NCBI RefSeq assembly: GCF_000702825.1
Contig: NZ_JNKF01000010.1
Coordinates: forward strand, 735,422 to 799,421
Direction of reading: 5' to 3'
From: Prevotella sp. P6B1
GTDB taxonomy: Bacteria; Bacteroidota; Bacteroidia; Bacteroidales; Bacteroidaceae
Length of the DNA stretch: 64,000 nt
Part shown: positions 27,871 through 36,647 of the stretch, piece after piece
Position numbering within the stretch: position 1 is the stretch's first letter
Layout of the letters: every line of letters starts with the position of its first letter
Translations under genes and position numbers: made by a program
The notes under the pieces: generated by a model
Told to the model about the DNA's origin: nothing
Database searches by the model: none
What the model saw: only the letters and a program-made list of their open reading frames with translations

Positions 27871-29529
27871 ATGAAGTCGGAATACATCACCAGATATCTC
27901 CAGATGGTAGCCAAAAAGAACTGGGTTTTGTCAGTTTTTCTTGGCACTTTTGTCTTCTTATTCTGGGGAGGATATCTGCCCCATGCACTGTCCTATGCAG
28001 AGCAATATCAGCTGTTTTTGTGGACACCAGACTATCTACTGGATTGCCTGAACCATCCCGCAGGATTGGTCGAATGGCTCGAAACATGCCTGGTGCAGTT
28101 TTATTACCTGCCGTGGTTGGGGGCTATGATTCTGGCTTTACTTTTTATCGGCTATCAGCGAATGGTGGCAAGCTGGTTAAAAGCAGAGTCCTTTCTGCTG
28201 AGTTTCATTCCTACCATTTTTCTCTTTTGGGCCATGGGCGATCTGGATGTGCTGCTTTCATTCCCTATCGCTATGATAGTAGCTATGGCGGTGGCTAAGA
28301 TCCGTTTGGCTAATCGTTGGTTGGATATCTGTAAGGAACTGGTCCTGGTGCCTCTGACTTATTGGCTGATTGGTCCTATGGCTTGGCTGTATGTGGCACT
28401 GCGAATCGTTGTGGATTACAAGCGTTTTGCTTGGTTGCCTATATGGTTGCTGGCCGTACAACTGCTACTGTGGCATACGGTACTCGCGCAGGTGCCCTTG
28501 CAGTCGGTGATAGGCTCCATGGGCTATTATCGCAGTCCGTCGATGGTGCCGATGTTATGGATTGTACCCTTATCGGTGCTGTTATGTGTACTGGCCGACA
28601 GATTCCGTCTTACTCAGGTTGTCAAGTGGCCTGTTCAGGCTGTTGCCGTTGTGGTGTTAGGCTGGTTGGCTGTAACGCGTGGCTATGCCGACGAACGGTA
28701 TGAGCTGGTTTGGCAGGATTATCAGATCAGGAACGAGCATTGGGATGACATCATTCAGCGGGCAGAGCAGAAGACGGTGGAAACAGCATTCTGGTCGAAC
28801 AGTGTTAACCTGGCATTGGCAGAGCGCCGACAGTTGGCCGACCATATGTTCGACTTCTATCAGAGTGGTATCGATGCCTTGTTGATGAACATGGTGCGCA
28901 ATCCCTTCTCGAATATCCCTGCTGCCGAGGCTTTCTTCCGTCTGGGAATGGTGAATTCGGCTCAGCGTTATATGTTCGATATGCAGGAGTCGATCAATAA
29001 CGGTCGGAAGAGCGGCCGTTTCACCCAGCGCATAGCTGAGTGTTATATCATCAATGGAAAATACAATCTTGCCAGGAAGCATCTGGCACTCTTGAAGCAT
29101 AGCCTGTTTTATAGCGGCTGGGCTGAGGAGGCAGAGACCTATCTGGGACAGGAGGAGAAGATTGCCCAACACCCTGTATGGGGCAGACTGCGTCAGATAC
29201 GTCAGCATCAGGATTTCCTGTTCTATTATCCTGAGATGGCTTCGATGTTAGGCAGCCTGTTTAATGGCAACAGATCGAATACGATGGCTCTGGATTATTT
29301 TGTGGCGCAGGTGTTGCTGAATGGTGATGCGCCAACTTTCCAGCAGGCACTGCCCTGGGTGCAGCAATATGGTGGTTATATGCAGATGCCTCGTGGCTAT
29401 CAGGATGCGATGAACTGCATCCAGCGCCAAGGCCAAGTGCCAGCTTCGCCGTATGCAGCCTTTATCAGTAGGATGTTAGCGAAAGCACAGGAACAACAAA
29501 ACAACAATGTGTATGAAACGGCTCATTAA
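27871..29529 (+). CDS. DUF6057-like polytopic membrane protein, long paralogue
   Basis: Encodes 552 residues. The N-terminal half has about eight to ten hydrophobic segments (residues about 17-280), rich in Trp and Leu. The C-terminal half (about 285-550) is soluble, with paired helices such as FRLGMVNSAQRYMFDMQES and ECYIINGKYNLARKHLALL that look like TPR-type repeats. It resembles proteins annotated only as DUF6057 in Bacteroidota; no catalytic motif is recognised. A shorter paralogue lies at 31007, and each copy is followed by a haem-motif lipoprotein gene. Here the next ORF overlaps the end by 17-23 bp, so the pair is translationally coupled. The function is unknown; an inner-membrane partner for the lipoprotein is a guess from the repeated pairing. 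Confidence 0.75.
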   Translation: MKSEYITRYLQMVAKKNWVLSVFLGTFVFLFWGGYLPHALSYAEQYQLFLWTPDYLLDCLNHPAGLVEWLETCLVQFYYLPWLGAMILALLFIGYQRMVASWLKAESFLLSFIPTIFLFWAMGDLDVLLSFPIAMIVAMAVAKIRLANRWLDICKELVLVPLTYWLIGPMAWLYVALRIVVDYKRFAWLPIWLLAVQLLLWHTVLAQVPLQSVIGSMGYYRSPSMVPMLWIVPLSVLLCVLADRFRLTQVVKWPVQAVAVVVLGWLAVTRGYADERYELVWQDYQIRNEHWDDIIQRAEQKTVETAFWSNSVNLALAERRQLADHMFDFYQSGIDALLMNMVRNPFSNIPAAEAFFRLGMVNSAQRYMFDMQESINNGRKSGRFTQRIAECYIINGKYNLARKHLALLKHSLFYSGWAEEAETYLGQEEKIAQHPVWGRLRQIRQHQDFLFYYPEMASMLGSLFNGNRSNTMALDYFVAQVLLNGDAPTFQQALPWVQQYGGYMQMPRGYQDAMNCIQRQGQVPASPYAAFISRMLAKAQEQQNNNVYETAH

Positions 29530-30997
29530 TCATATTTCTATCGTTCTGGCAGCAATCGGCTGTCTGGTTGTATTGGAGGGCTGTCGCCATCAGGTGGAAC
29601 ATGCGGTGCAGGTACACCAAACGCCTGCCATCTATCCTGACTATGCAGGCGTCACCATCCCCGCCGATATTGCTCCTTTGAATTTCAACTTCGTGGGTGG
29701 CGATATGGATCTGTTGGATGTCACGGTGCGTGGCTCCAAGGGAGGTGAGCTGCATGTACAAGGTGAGTGGGCCGATTTTGAGATTGAAGCCTGGCAGCAG
29801 CTGACCCAGCAGAACGTAGGAGGAGAGTTGCTCTTTACTGTTTGTGTGGAGCGCGATGGGCAGTGGACACAGTATGATGATTTCAAGGTCTATGTGAGCA
29901 AGCAGCCCTTAGAGGACTATGGCTTAACCTATCGCCGCATACCGCCAGGCTATGAGGTGGGTGGCGCTAACATCGGCATCTACCAGCGTGATCTGCATAG
30001 CTTCGACGAGACAGCTATCCTGAAGGTGAGCGCTGTTTACGGACATTGTATCAACTGCCATACAGCTAATCAGGCCGATCCTTCCACGCTGACCATGCAG
30101 TTGCGTGGCGAAGGCGGTGGCACCTTGGTGCAGAAGAATGGTGTACAACAATGGCTGAACACCCGTACTGATTCGACCAAGGCGGCTGGTAGCTATGCCT
30201 ACTGGCATCCGTCGGGGCGTTATTGTGCCTATGCTGTGAATTCGGTACATCAGAATTTCCATGTGGGTACCGAGAAGCGTATTGAGGCTTATCACCGTTT
30301 CAGTGATCTGATTCTCTTGGATACTCAGACCAACCAACTGATACTCTCGCCTTTGTTGCAGACCGAGGATCAGGAGATATTCCCAGCTTTCTCGCCCGAA
30401 GGTAAGTATCTGTATTACAGCACTTCGAAACCATGTAATCTGCCCGCAGAGTACGAGCAGGTGAAGTGTAGTATCTGCCGAATCGCCTTTGATGAGAAGA
30501 CGGGTGCTTTCGGCAACGAGGTTGATACGCTGGTAAATACTACGGCTACCGGTAAGAGCTATACACTGGTTCGTCCCTCGTATGATGGGCGTTGGCTGAT
30601 GTTCTGTGTGAGCGACCATAGTAACTTTCCCGTATTCCAGAATGATGCCGACTTGTGGCTGATGGATCTGAAAACAGGCGGGATGCGTGAACTGAAAGAG
30701 GTGAACAGCCAGCAGACGGAGAGTTTCCATAACTGGAGTTCCAACAGTCACTGGTTCGTATTCTCGTCGAAACGCGAGAATGGCGAATATGCCCAACTCT
30801 ATCTGGCCTCGATCGATGAACAAGGACGCGTGACAAAGCCCTTCTTATTGCCACAGCGTCATCCCAAGAAGTATTACGATGAGTTGTTTGACTCGTATAA
30901 TGTGCCCGACTTCACAAAGACACCTGTCAGTCTGGATGCACACGAGGTTCATAGACAGGTGTTTGATGGCAAACGACAGCAAGTAACTATTAGATAA
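29513..30997 (+). CDS. Lipoprotein with one c-type haem motif and TolB/PD40-like beta-propeller, copy 1
   Basis: Encodes 494 residues from the ATG at 29513 (alternative 29507 adds MC). Lipobox LEGC. An N-terminal sandwich-like domain (about 30-160) is followed by HCINCHTAN, a single CxxCH haem-attachment motif (C179, C182, H183), then PD40/WD40-like repeats with AFSPEGKYLYYSTS and the RPSYDGRWLMF repeat, as in TolB-type propellers. Proteins of this kind are usually annotated as cytochrome or TolB-like with unknown role. It is coupled to the preceding DUF6057-like gene and duplicated at 32231. The haem motif implies maturation outside the cytoplasmic membrane. A redox or sensing role is possible, but nothing in the sequence shows the substrate. 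Confidence 0.75.
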   Translation: MKRLINHISIVLAAIGCLVVLEGCRHQVEHAVQVHQTPAIYPDYAGVTIPADIAPLNFNFVGGDMDLLDVTVRGSKGGELHVQGEWADFEIEAWQQLTQQNVGGELLFTVCVERDGQWTQYDDFKVYVSKQPLEDYGLTYRRIPPGYEVGGANIGIYQRDLHSFDETAILKVSAVYGHCINCHTANQADPSTLTMQLRGEGGGTLVQKNGVQQWLNTRTDSTKAAGSYAYWHPSGRYCAYAVNSVHQNFHVGTEKRIEAYHRFSDLILLDTQTNQLILSPLLQTEDQEIFPAFSPEGKYLYYSTSKPCNLPAEYEQVKCSICRIAFDEKTGAFGNEVDTLVNTTATGKSYTLVRPSYDGRWLMFCVSDHSNFPVFQNDADLWLMDLKTGGMRELKEVNSQQTESFHNWSSNSHWFVFSSKRENGEYAQLYLASIDEQGRVTKPFLLPQRHPKKYYDELFDSYNVPDFTKTPVSLDAHEVHRQVFDGKRQQVTIR

Positions 30998-31006
30998 CTG
31001 AGTGAC

Positions 31007-32230
31007 ATGATGAAAAAGAATTGGAAACTATATCTGACAGCCCTCTTTGGTATAGCGGTGTTCTGCTTCTGGGGGTATGTACGACCGGAAGTAGTGTTGG
31101 AACGTGAGTCTTTTCAGCTGTTCCTCTATCAGGACGATTATCTGATGGAACGGTTGGCAGTACCTGGAGGTCTGGCACGTTATGTTGGGGAGTTCCTGGT
31201 GCAGTTCTTTCGTTTCGTAACGCTGGGAGCCTTGTTCTCTGCTATCCTGTTGGTTGCCATTCAACAGGTTTTCGGTGTGTTGCTGAAACGTTGTCTGCCT
31301 GCTGTCAGCGAGAAGATTCTTTTTCCCATATCATTCTTGCCCTCAATGGTGCTATGTTATCTGTTGTGCAATCTGGATTTCTCCATGACATTGCCTGCAG
31401 GTCTTCTGCTGACATTGTTACTGATGTTGTTATTGCCTCATCGGAAAGTGGCGGCCTTGATGGTATCGTGTCTGCTGGTGCCAATAGGCTACTGGCTGGC
31501 AGGACCTGTCATCGTACTGCTACCGTTATATCATCTCAGATGGCTTTCCGTTCCTCACAGCAGGATAGCTGTTACAGCGCAGACTTCGGCTATGGGCCTG
31601 TTGTTGCTGGCATGTATCATCGGTAGTTCATATCTCGTGCCGTATTCTTTGGAGAATCTGTTCAAAGGATTGGACTACCAGATGATTCAGCGAGGCAAGT
31701 ATGGCACCGATGAGGAGATGGTGTACGACCGTCTTCTGCGTATGAAAGACTGGACTGGGATTGTCAGGAAGTCGAACGAACAGGAGCCGCAGTCGTTGGC
31801 TTGCAAAAACGTGGTACGTTTGGCTAAGTATTACCTGAAGCAGATATCCAGTGATGATCTGAAAGAGAATCTGTTGCATACTTACGAGGTGCTGACCAGT
31901 GGCATGGCGGCTATGATGATGAGCGATGTCTATCTTCACATGGGTTTCCCGAATATCTCGCAGCGTGCTGCCTTCGAGGTGCTGGAGAGTACTTCGAACT
32001 ATAATATGAGCGGTCGCGAACTGTCGCGACTGGTAGAGACAAGCCTGATTACAGGGCAGTATGAAGTAGCGTTGAAATACATCTCCTTGTTGGAGTCGAC
32101 CTTGTTCTATCGTAACTGGGCTAAGCAGATGCGGGAGCTGGCTACGCATCCCGAAACAATCAAGCAGGTGCCGTTCTATGGTCCGTTGCAGGATATCTAT
32201 GGTCAGACAGTTGATGTGAATTTCTTTTAG
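31007..32230 (+). CDS. DUF6057-like membrane protein, short paralogue
   Basis: Encodes 407 residues (second ATG at 31010 equally possible). It aligns with the gene at 27871: KKNW then an aromatic-rich first helix, FQLFLYQDDYLMERL against YQLFLWTPDYLLDCL, and LLESTLFYRNWA against LLKHSLFYSGWA. It has about six membrane segments and lacks roughly two helices in the middle and about 105 C-terminal residues found in the long copy. It ends directly at the start of the second haem lipoprotein (TAG then ATG with no gap). No function is recognised. The shared pairing with a CxxCH lipoprotein is the main clue. Confidence 0.75.
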   Translation: MMKKNWKLYLTALFGIAVFCFWGYVRPEVVLERESFQLFLYQDDYLMERLAVPGGLARYVGEFLVQFFRFVTLGALFSAILLVAIQQVFGVLLKRCLPAVSEKILFPISFLPSMVLCYLLCNLDFSMTLPAGLLLTLLLMLLLPHRKVAALMVSCLLVPIGYWLAGPVIVLLPLYHLRWLSVPHSRIAVTAQTSAMGLLLLACIIGSSYLVPYSLENLFKGLDYQMIQRGKYGTDEEMVYDRLLRMKDWTGIVRKSNEQEPQSLACKNVVRLAKYYLKQISSDDLKENLLHTYEVLTSGMAAMMMSDVYLHMGFPNISQRAAFEVLESTSNYNMSGRELSRLVETSLITGQYEVALKYISLLESTLFYRNWAKQMRELATHPETIKQVPFYGPLQDIYGQTVDVNFF

Positions 32231-33703
32231 ATGAATAGTGATATGAAGAAGATAAACAGATGGGCTTTGATGACTTTGCTGGCACTGCTCGTGTCGGCAT
32301 GTAGTCTGCATCCTGAGCATGTGCAGCAGGTGAACCAGCAGCCTGCTATCTATCCGGATTATATCGGAGTAACGGTGCCTGTGGATATCGCACCGCTGAA
32401 TTTCTCGATGGCTGATGATGCCTTTACCGATATCTATGTAGATGTGAAAGGTGAAAAAGGAGGTTCGATACATGCGGAGGGTGCCTTTGCTGATTTTGAC
32501 ATCGATGCGTGGCATCAACTGTTGAAGGCCAACAAGGGCAGCCGTTTGCAGGTATCTGTGACGGCACGTAAAGAGGGCATATGGTATCAGTATCATGACT
32601 TTACCATCGAGGTCAGTCCGAATCCGCTTGATGAGTGGGGCGTTACCTATCGCCGTATTGCTCCCAGCTATGCACTCTATGGACATATGGGGCTTTATCA
32701 GCGTTGTCTCTCCGACTTTACGGAAACCGCTATGCTGGAGAACTCGCAGGTCCACGGCCAATGCATGAACTGCCATACGGCTAATCGCAGCAATCCTGAC
32801 CAGTATGTGTTCCATGTCAGAGGCGAGCATGGTGCCACCGTGGTTCATCAGCATGGAAAGGATGAACTTCTCAAGGCGCGTAACGACAGTCTTGGTGGCT
32901 CAATGGTCTATCCCTACTGGCATCCCAGTGGCCGCTATTGTGCTTTCTCGACCAATAAAACGGCACAGATGTTTCATACCGGCAACAACAAACGTATAGA
33001 AGTATTCGACAGCTCGTCGGATGTGTTTGTCTATGATATGGAGCGCCATGAGGTTCTCAAAGATACGCTTATCATGACATCGGCGTGGGCGGAAAACACG
33101 CCAGCTTTCTCGCCCGATGGCAAGTGGCTCTATTTTACTACTACCCGATGTGGCGACTATCCCAAGGGCTATCAGCAGGTGAAGTACAGTCTTTGTCGTG
33201 TGGCTTTTGACGAGAAAACCGGTAAGATCGGCGCAGTGGTGGATACACTGGTGAATGCCGACAAGACTGGCAAGAGTGTGACGTGGCCTCGACCTTCGTA
33301 TGATGGCAAGTACCTGATGTACACCCAGCTGGACTATGGCTACTTCTCGGTATGGCACCCGGAAGCCGATCTCTATCTGCTTGATCTTCAGACTGGTGCG
33401 ACAAGCCCTATGGCGGAAGTGAACAGCATGCGTTCGGAGAGTCTGCATAACTGGAGCAGAAACAGTCGCTGGTTTTTGTTCACCAGTCGTCGCGATGATG
33501 GCTTGTACACACGTCTTTATTTCTCGTCTATCGATGAAAAGGGACGACTTACTAAACCATTCCTGTTGCCGCAACGTAATCCCAAACAGTATTATCGTCG
33601 TTTGATGTACTCGTATAATACCCCCGATTTCACATCGGCACCGGTGAAAACAGATGCCCGTGAGATGGGACGAAAGATTGAAAGTAATAAACGTAGGGAA
33701 TAA
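32231..33703 (+). CDS. Lipoprotein with one c-type haem motif and TolB/PD40-like beta-propeller, copy 2
   Basis: Encodes 490 residues from 32231; the ATG at 32243 is an alternative giving a tighter signal peptide. Lipobox VSAC. Close paralogue of the gene at 29513: QQPAIYPDYIGVTVP against QTPAIYPDYAGVTIP, QCMNCHTAN carrying the CxxCH motif (C178, C181, H182), AFSPDGKWLYFTTT, RPSYDGKYLMY and near-identical C-terminal LLPQRNPKQYY. The haem ligands, propeller repeats and lipobox are all kept in both copies, so both are likely functional. It sits flush with the DUF6057-like short gene. Its stop codon lies within a 10-bp hairpin (33689-33715). Confidence 0.75.
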   Translation: MNSDMKKINRWALMTLLALLVSACSLHPEHVQQVNQQPAIYPDYIGVTVPVDIAPLNFSMADDAFTDIYVDVKGEKGGSIHAEGAFADFDIDAWHQLLKANKGSRLQVSVTARKEGIWYQYHDFTIEVSPNPLDEWGVTYRRIAPSYALYGHMGLYQRCLSDFTETAMLENSQVHGQCMNCHTANRSNPDQYVFHVRGEHGATVVHQHGKDELLKARNDSLGGSMVYPYWHPSGRYCAFSTNKTAQMFHTGNNKRIEVFDSSSDVFVYDMERHEVLKDTLIMTSAWAENTPAFSPDGKWLYFTTTRCGDYPKGYQQVKYSLCRVAFDEKTGKIGAVVDTLVNADKTGKSVTWPRPSYDGKYLMYTQLDYGYFSVWHPEADLYLLDLQTGATSPMAEVNSMRSESLHNWSRNSRWFLFTSRRDDGLYTRLYFSSIDEKGRLTKPFLLPQRNPKQYYRRLMYSYNTPDFTSAPVKTDAREMGRKIESNKRRE

Positions 33704-33715
33704 CCCCCTACGTTT
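33689..33715 (+). terminator. Hairpin over the stop codon of the second haem lipoprotein
   Basis: A perfect 10-bp stem (AAACGTAGGG / CCCTACGTTT) with a 7-nt loop spans the TAA at 33701-33703. There is no long T-tract after it, so termination is likely but weaker than at other sites. Confidence 0.55.
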
Positions 33716-33764
33716 ATAGCCGATGTATATCTTGTTGATAATCAGTTGTAAGCCTAATATCATA

Positions 33765-33831
33765 ATGTAACGTTTCGCAAAGAAAATGATACATTTCCAA
33801 AACGCAGTGTCGTGTTTTTGATGTATCTTTG
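33765..33831 (+). promoter_or_regulatory. Promoter region of the side-chain operon
   Basis: TATCTTTG at 33824-33831 is a good -7 element, with no TTTG box at the proper -33 place. Upstream, ATGTAAC (33765-33771) and GATACAT (33788-33794) form an imperfect inverted repeat, recalling the GTAAC arms before GH115 and xusA. Confidence 0.5.
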
Positions 33832-33861
33832 CAGCAGAAAACTTATAAAACGGTAAAAAGA

Positions 33862-36624
33862 ATGATCAAGACAACAAAAACTTTAGCAGCTGCCATGCTG
33901 CTAACTACGAGCGCGATGGCACAGAACCCCTTCGTGCAGACGTGGTACACCAGCGACCCAGCACCATTGGTACATAACGGAACAATGTATGTGTACACTG
34001 GGCATGATGAGGATAACGCCGACTTCTTCTGGATGCAGGAGTGGCGTGTGTATTCTACTCAGGATATGGTAAACTGGCAGGACCATGGTTCGCCATTAGC
34101 CTTGGAGACCTTCTCATGGGCCGACGATCGTGCCTGGGCCGGGCAGACCATCGAGCGCGATGGAAAGTTCTATTGGTATATCTGCGCTCATTCCAGGATA
34201 TCGAATGGCATGGCCATCGGCGTGGCAGTGAGCGACAGTCCTACTGGTCCTTTCAAGGATGCCTTGGGTAAGCCCTTGTTCGAGAATGGCTCGTGGGATC
34301 ATATCGACCCCACGGTAATGATCGACGATGACGGACAGGCTTGGCTGATGTGGGGAAATCCACAGTGCTACTACCTGAAGCTGAACCGCGACATGATTTC
34401 GTATAGCGGTGAATTGGGCAAACTGCCTATGACGGAAGAAGCCTTCGGCGGTCCGATGATGAAGGAGCGCGAGAAGGGTAAGACATATAAAGATAGTTAT
34501 GTAGAAGGCCCTTGGCTCACCAAGCGCAATGGCACGTATCAGCTGTTGTATGCTGCTGGCGGTGTGCCCGAGCATATCTCGTACAGCACGGCGCCATCGC
34601 CCTTAGGACCATGGAAGTATGCCGGTGAGATTATGCCATTGTGCGATACCAACTCGTTTACTAACCACTGCGGTGTTGCCGACTTCAAGGGGCATAGCTA
34701 TTTCTTCTACCACACCGGTAAGTTGCCCAAGGGCGGCGGATTCGGTCGTAGTGTGGCTGTCGAGGAGTTTAAATACAATGCCGATGGCAGCTTCCCGAAG
34801 ATCATGCCTACCGATGCAGGTGTGAAGCCTGTTGCTGTGTTTAACCCTTATCGTAAGGTTGAGGCCGAGACGATGGCTTTCTCAAAGGGCGTTAAGACTG
34901 AGCAGAACGACGAAGTGGGCGTATATGTCAGCGATATACACAATGGCGATTATATTAAACTGCAGAACGTGGCGTTTGCCAATAAGTATCCACGTACTTT
35001 CACGGCCCGTGTGGCCAGCGGACTGCGTGGTGGACAGATTGAGATTCATCTCGATAGTATCGGTGGCAGATGTCTGGGTACACTGAATGTGCCTAGTACA
35101 GGTGGCTGGGAGAAATGGCAGACCATTACCGTTGATCTGGACTATTCAACCCTTACCGATATCGATGCACCTACACGTACCATCTCTGGCTTGAATCTGC
35201 CTGCAACAGCCGACGTATATCTGGTGTTCAAAGGCCGTAAGGGACCGAAACTCTTTAATTTCGACTGGTGGGAGATGCGTGGACTGGAGCAGGTGAACAT
35301 GCCATTATTCCAGACCAAGTATACCGCCGACCCCTCACCACTGGTAGTGGGAGACACCTTGTTCCTCTATACTTCGCACGATGCTTCGCCTGAGGATATC
35401 CCCGATGTAAACGAGAAGAGCTCGGCTGGTTTCTTTATGTATGACTGGCTGTTGTGGAGCACAACTGATATGGTGAACTGGACTGAGCATGGCGCTGTGG
35501 CTTCGCTGAAGGATTTCCCTTGGCGTGGTCGTGAGAACGGAGCCTGGGCCATCCAGACCGTAGAACGTAATGGGAAATATTACCTCTATGCCCCGTTGCA
35601 TGGTCATGGTATCGGTGTGCTGGAGGCAGACTCGCCTTATGGTCCCTTCAAGGATCCCCTTGGAAAACCACTGGTTTGGAATCAGGAGAACTGGTATGAT
35701 ATCGATCCATCGGTTTATACCGACGATGACGGTCAGGCCTATATGTACTGGGGAAACCCACATACCTTCTGGGCTAAGTTAGGTCAGGACATGACTTCGC
35801 TCACCAGCGAGGTACACCAGTTGCCGCACATCCCCAACTATCAGGAGGGGCCTTGGTTCTACAAGCGTAATGGTCATTATTATCTTGGTTTCGCATCAAC
35901 TTGCTGTCCTGAGGCTTTAGGCTATGCTATGAGCGACAGTCCTACCGGTCCTTGGGAGTGGAAAGGCTATATTATGAAGCCAACCCAGCGCGACCGTGGT
36001 AATCACCCTGGTATCGTAGATTATAAAGGTCACTCGTATGTATTCGGTCAGAACTACGACCTGATGCATCTGGAGACTTTCGTTCACCACGAGCGTCGTT
36101 CGGTGTCAGCTCAGGAGATTACCTACAATGCTGATGGTACTATCCAGGAGATTCCTTACTGGTTAGACCAGCAGCCTATGAAACAGCTACACTGGCTGAA
36201 TCCTTATCAGCGTGTAGAGGCTGAGACCATGGCTTGGGGCTTCGGGCTGAAGAGTGCCAAGATGGGTATCGAGAATACAGGTGTAGTGGCTGATATGCCT
36301 ACCTCGACAGGTAAGAAGAATATGTATATCTTCGATATCAACGATGGCGAGTACATCAAGTTGCGTGGTGTTGACTTCGGTAGTAAGGGCGCTAAGCAGT
36401 TCCAGATGGTAGCTGCTGCCAATGGTACCACGACCATCACCCTGCGTCTGGACAGCAACAACGGTCCCGTGATAGGTACCGTGACCATCGGTAAGACCGG
36501 TTCGGTTGAGAAGTATCGTGCCTTCAGCGGCAAGGTGAAGAATGCAACAGGTGTTCACGACCTGTATCTCTGTTTCGGTAAGACCAGTGGCGATGTACGT
36601 CTGGACTACTGGCAGTTTAAATAG
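33862..36624 (+). CDS. Tandem GH43-CBM6-GH43-CBM6 arabinofuranosidase/xylosidase
   Basis: Encodes 920 residues from the ATG at 33862 with signal peptide (MIKTTKTLAAAMLLTTSAMA); an upstream in-frame ATG at 33829 lies in the -7 box. Two five-bladed GH43 propellers are each followed by a CBM6 sandwich with the VEAETMA start. Both catalytic sets look complete: SDPAPLV, HIDPTVMIDDDG and VEGPWL in the first; ADPSPLV, DIDPSVYTDDDG and QEGPWF in the second. GH43 enzymes of xylan loci remove arabinose or xylose from arabinoxylan; the two modules may differ in linkage preference. There is no lipobox, so it is periplasmic or secreted. First gene of a seven-gene operon running to 46970. Confidence 0.9.
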   Translation: MIKTTKTLAAAMLLTTSAMAQNPFVQTWYTSDPAPLVHNGTMYVYTGHDEDNADFFWMQEWRVYSTQDMVNWQDHGSPLALETFSWADDRAWAGQTIERDGKFYWYICAHSRISNGMAIGVAVSDSPTGPFKDALGKPLFENGSWDHIDPTVMIDDDGQAWLMWGNPQCYYLKLNRDMISYSGELGKLPMTEEAFGGPMMKEREKGKTYKDSYVEGPWLTKRNGTYQLLYAAGGVPEHISYSTAPSPLGPWKYAGEIMPLCDTNSFTNHCGVADFKGHSYFFYHTGKLPKGGGFGRSVAVEEFKYNADGSFPKIMPTDAGVKPVAVFNPYRKVEAETMAFSKGVKTEQNDEVGVYVSDIHNGDYIKLQNVAFANKYPRTFTARVASGLRGGQIEIHLDSIGGRCLGTLNVPSTGGWEKWQTITVDLDYSTLTDIDAPTRTISGLNLPATADVYLVFKGRKGPKLFNFDWWEMRGLEQVNMPLFQTKYTADPSPLVVGDTLFLYTSHDASPEDIPDVNEKSSAGFFMYDWLLWSTTDMVNWTEHGAVASLKDFPWRGRENGAWAIQTVERNGKYYLYAPLHGHGIGVLEADSPYGPFKDPLGKPLVWNQENWYDIDPSVYTDDDGQAYMYWGNPHTFWAKLGQDMTSLTSEVHQLPHIPNYQEGPWFYKRNGHYYLGFASTCCPEALGYAMSDSPTGPWEWKGYIMKPTQRDRGNHPGIVDYKGHSYVFGQNYDLMHLETFVHHERRSVSAQEITYNADGTIQEIPYWLDQQPMKQLHWLNPYQRVEAETMAWGFGLKSAKMGIENTGVVADMPTSTGKKNMYIFDINDGEYIKLRGVDFGSKGAKQFQMVAAANGTTTITLRLDSNNGPVIGTVTIGKTGSVEKYRAFSGKVKNATGVHDLYLCFGKTSGDVRLDYWQFK

Positions 36625-36647
36625 GGTGTAAGATTGAATTACTTAAA

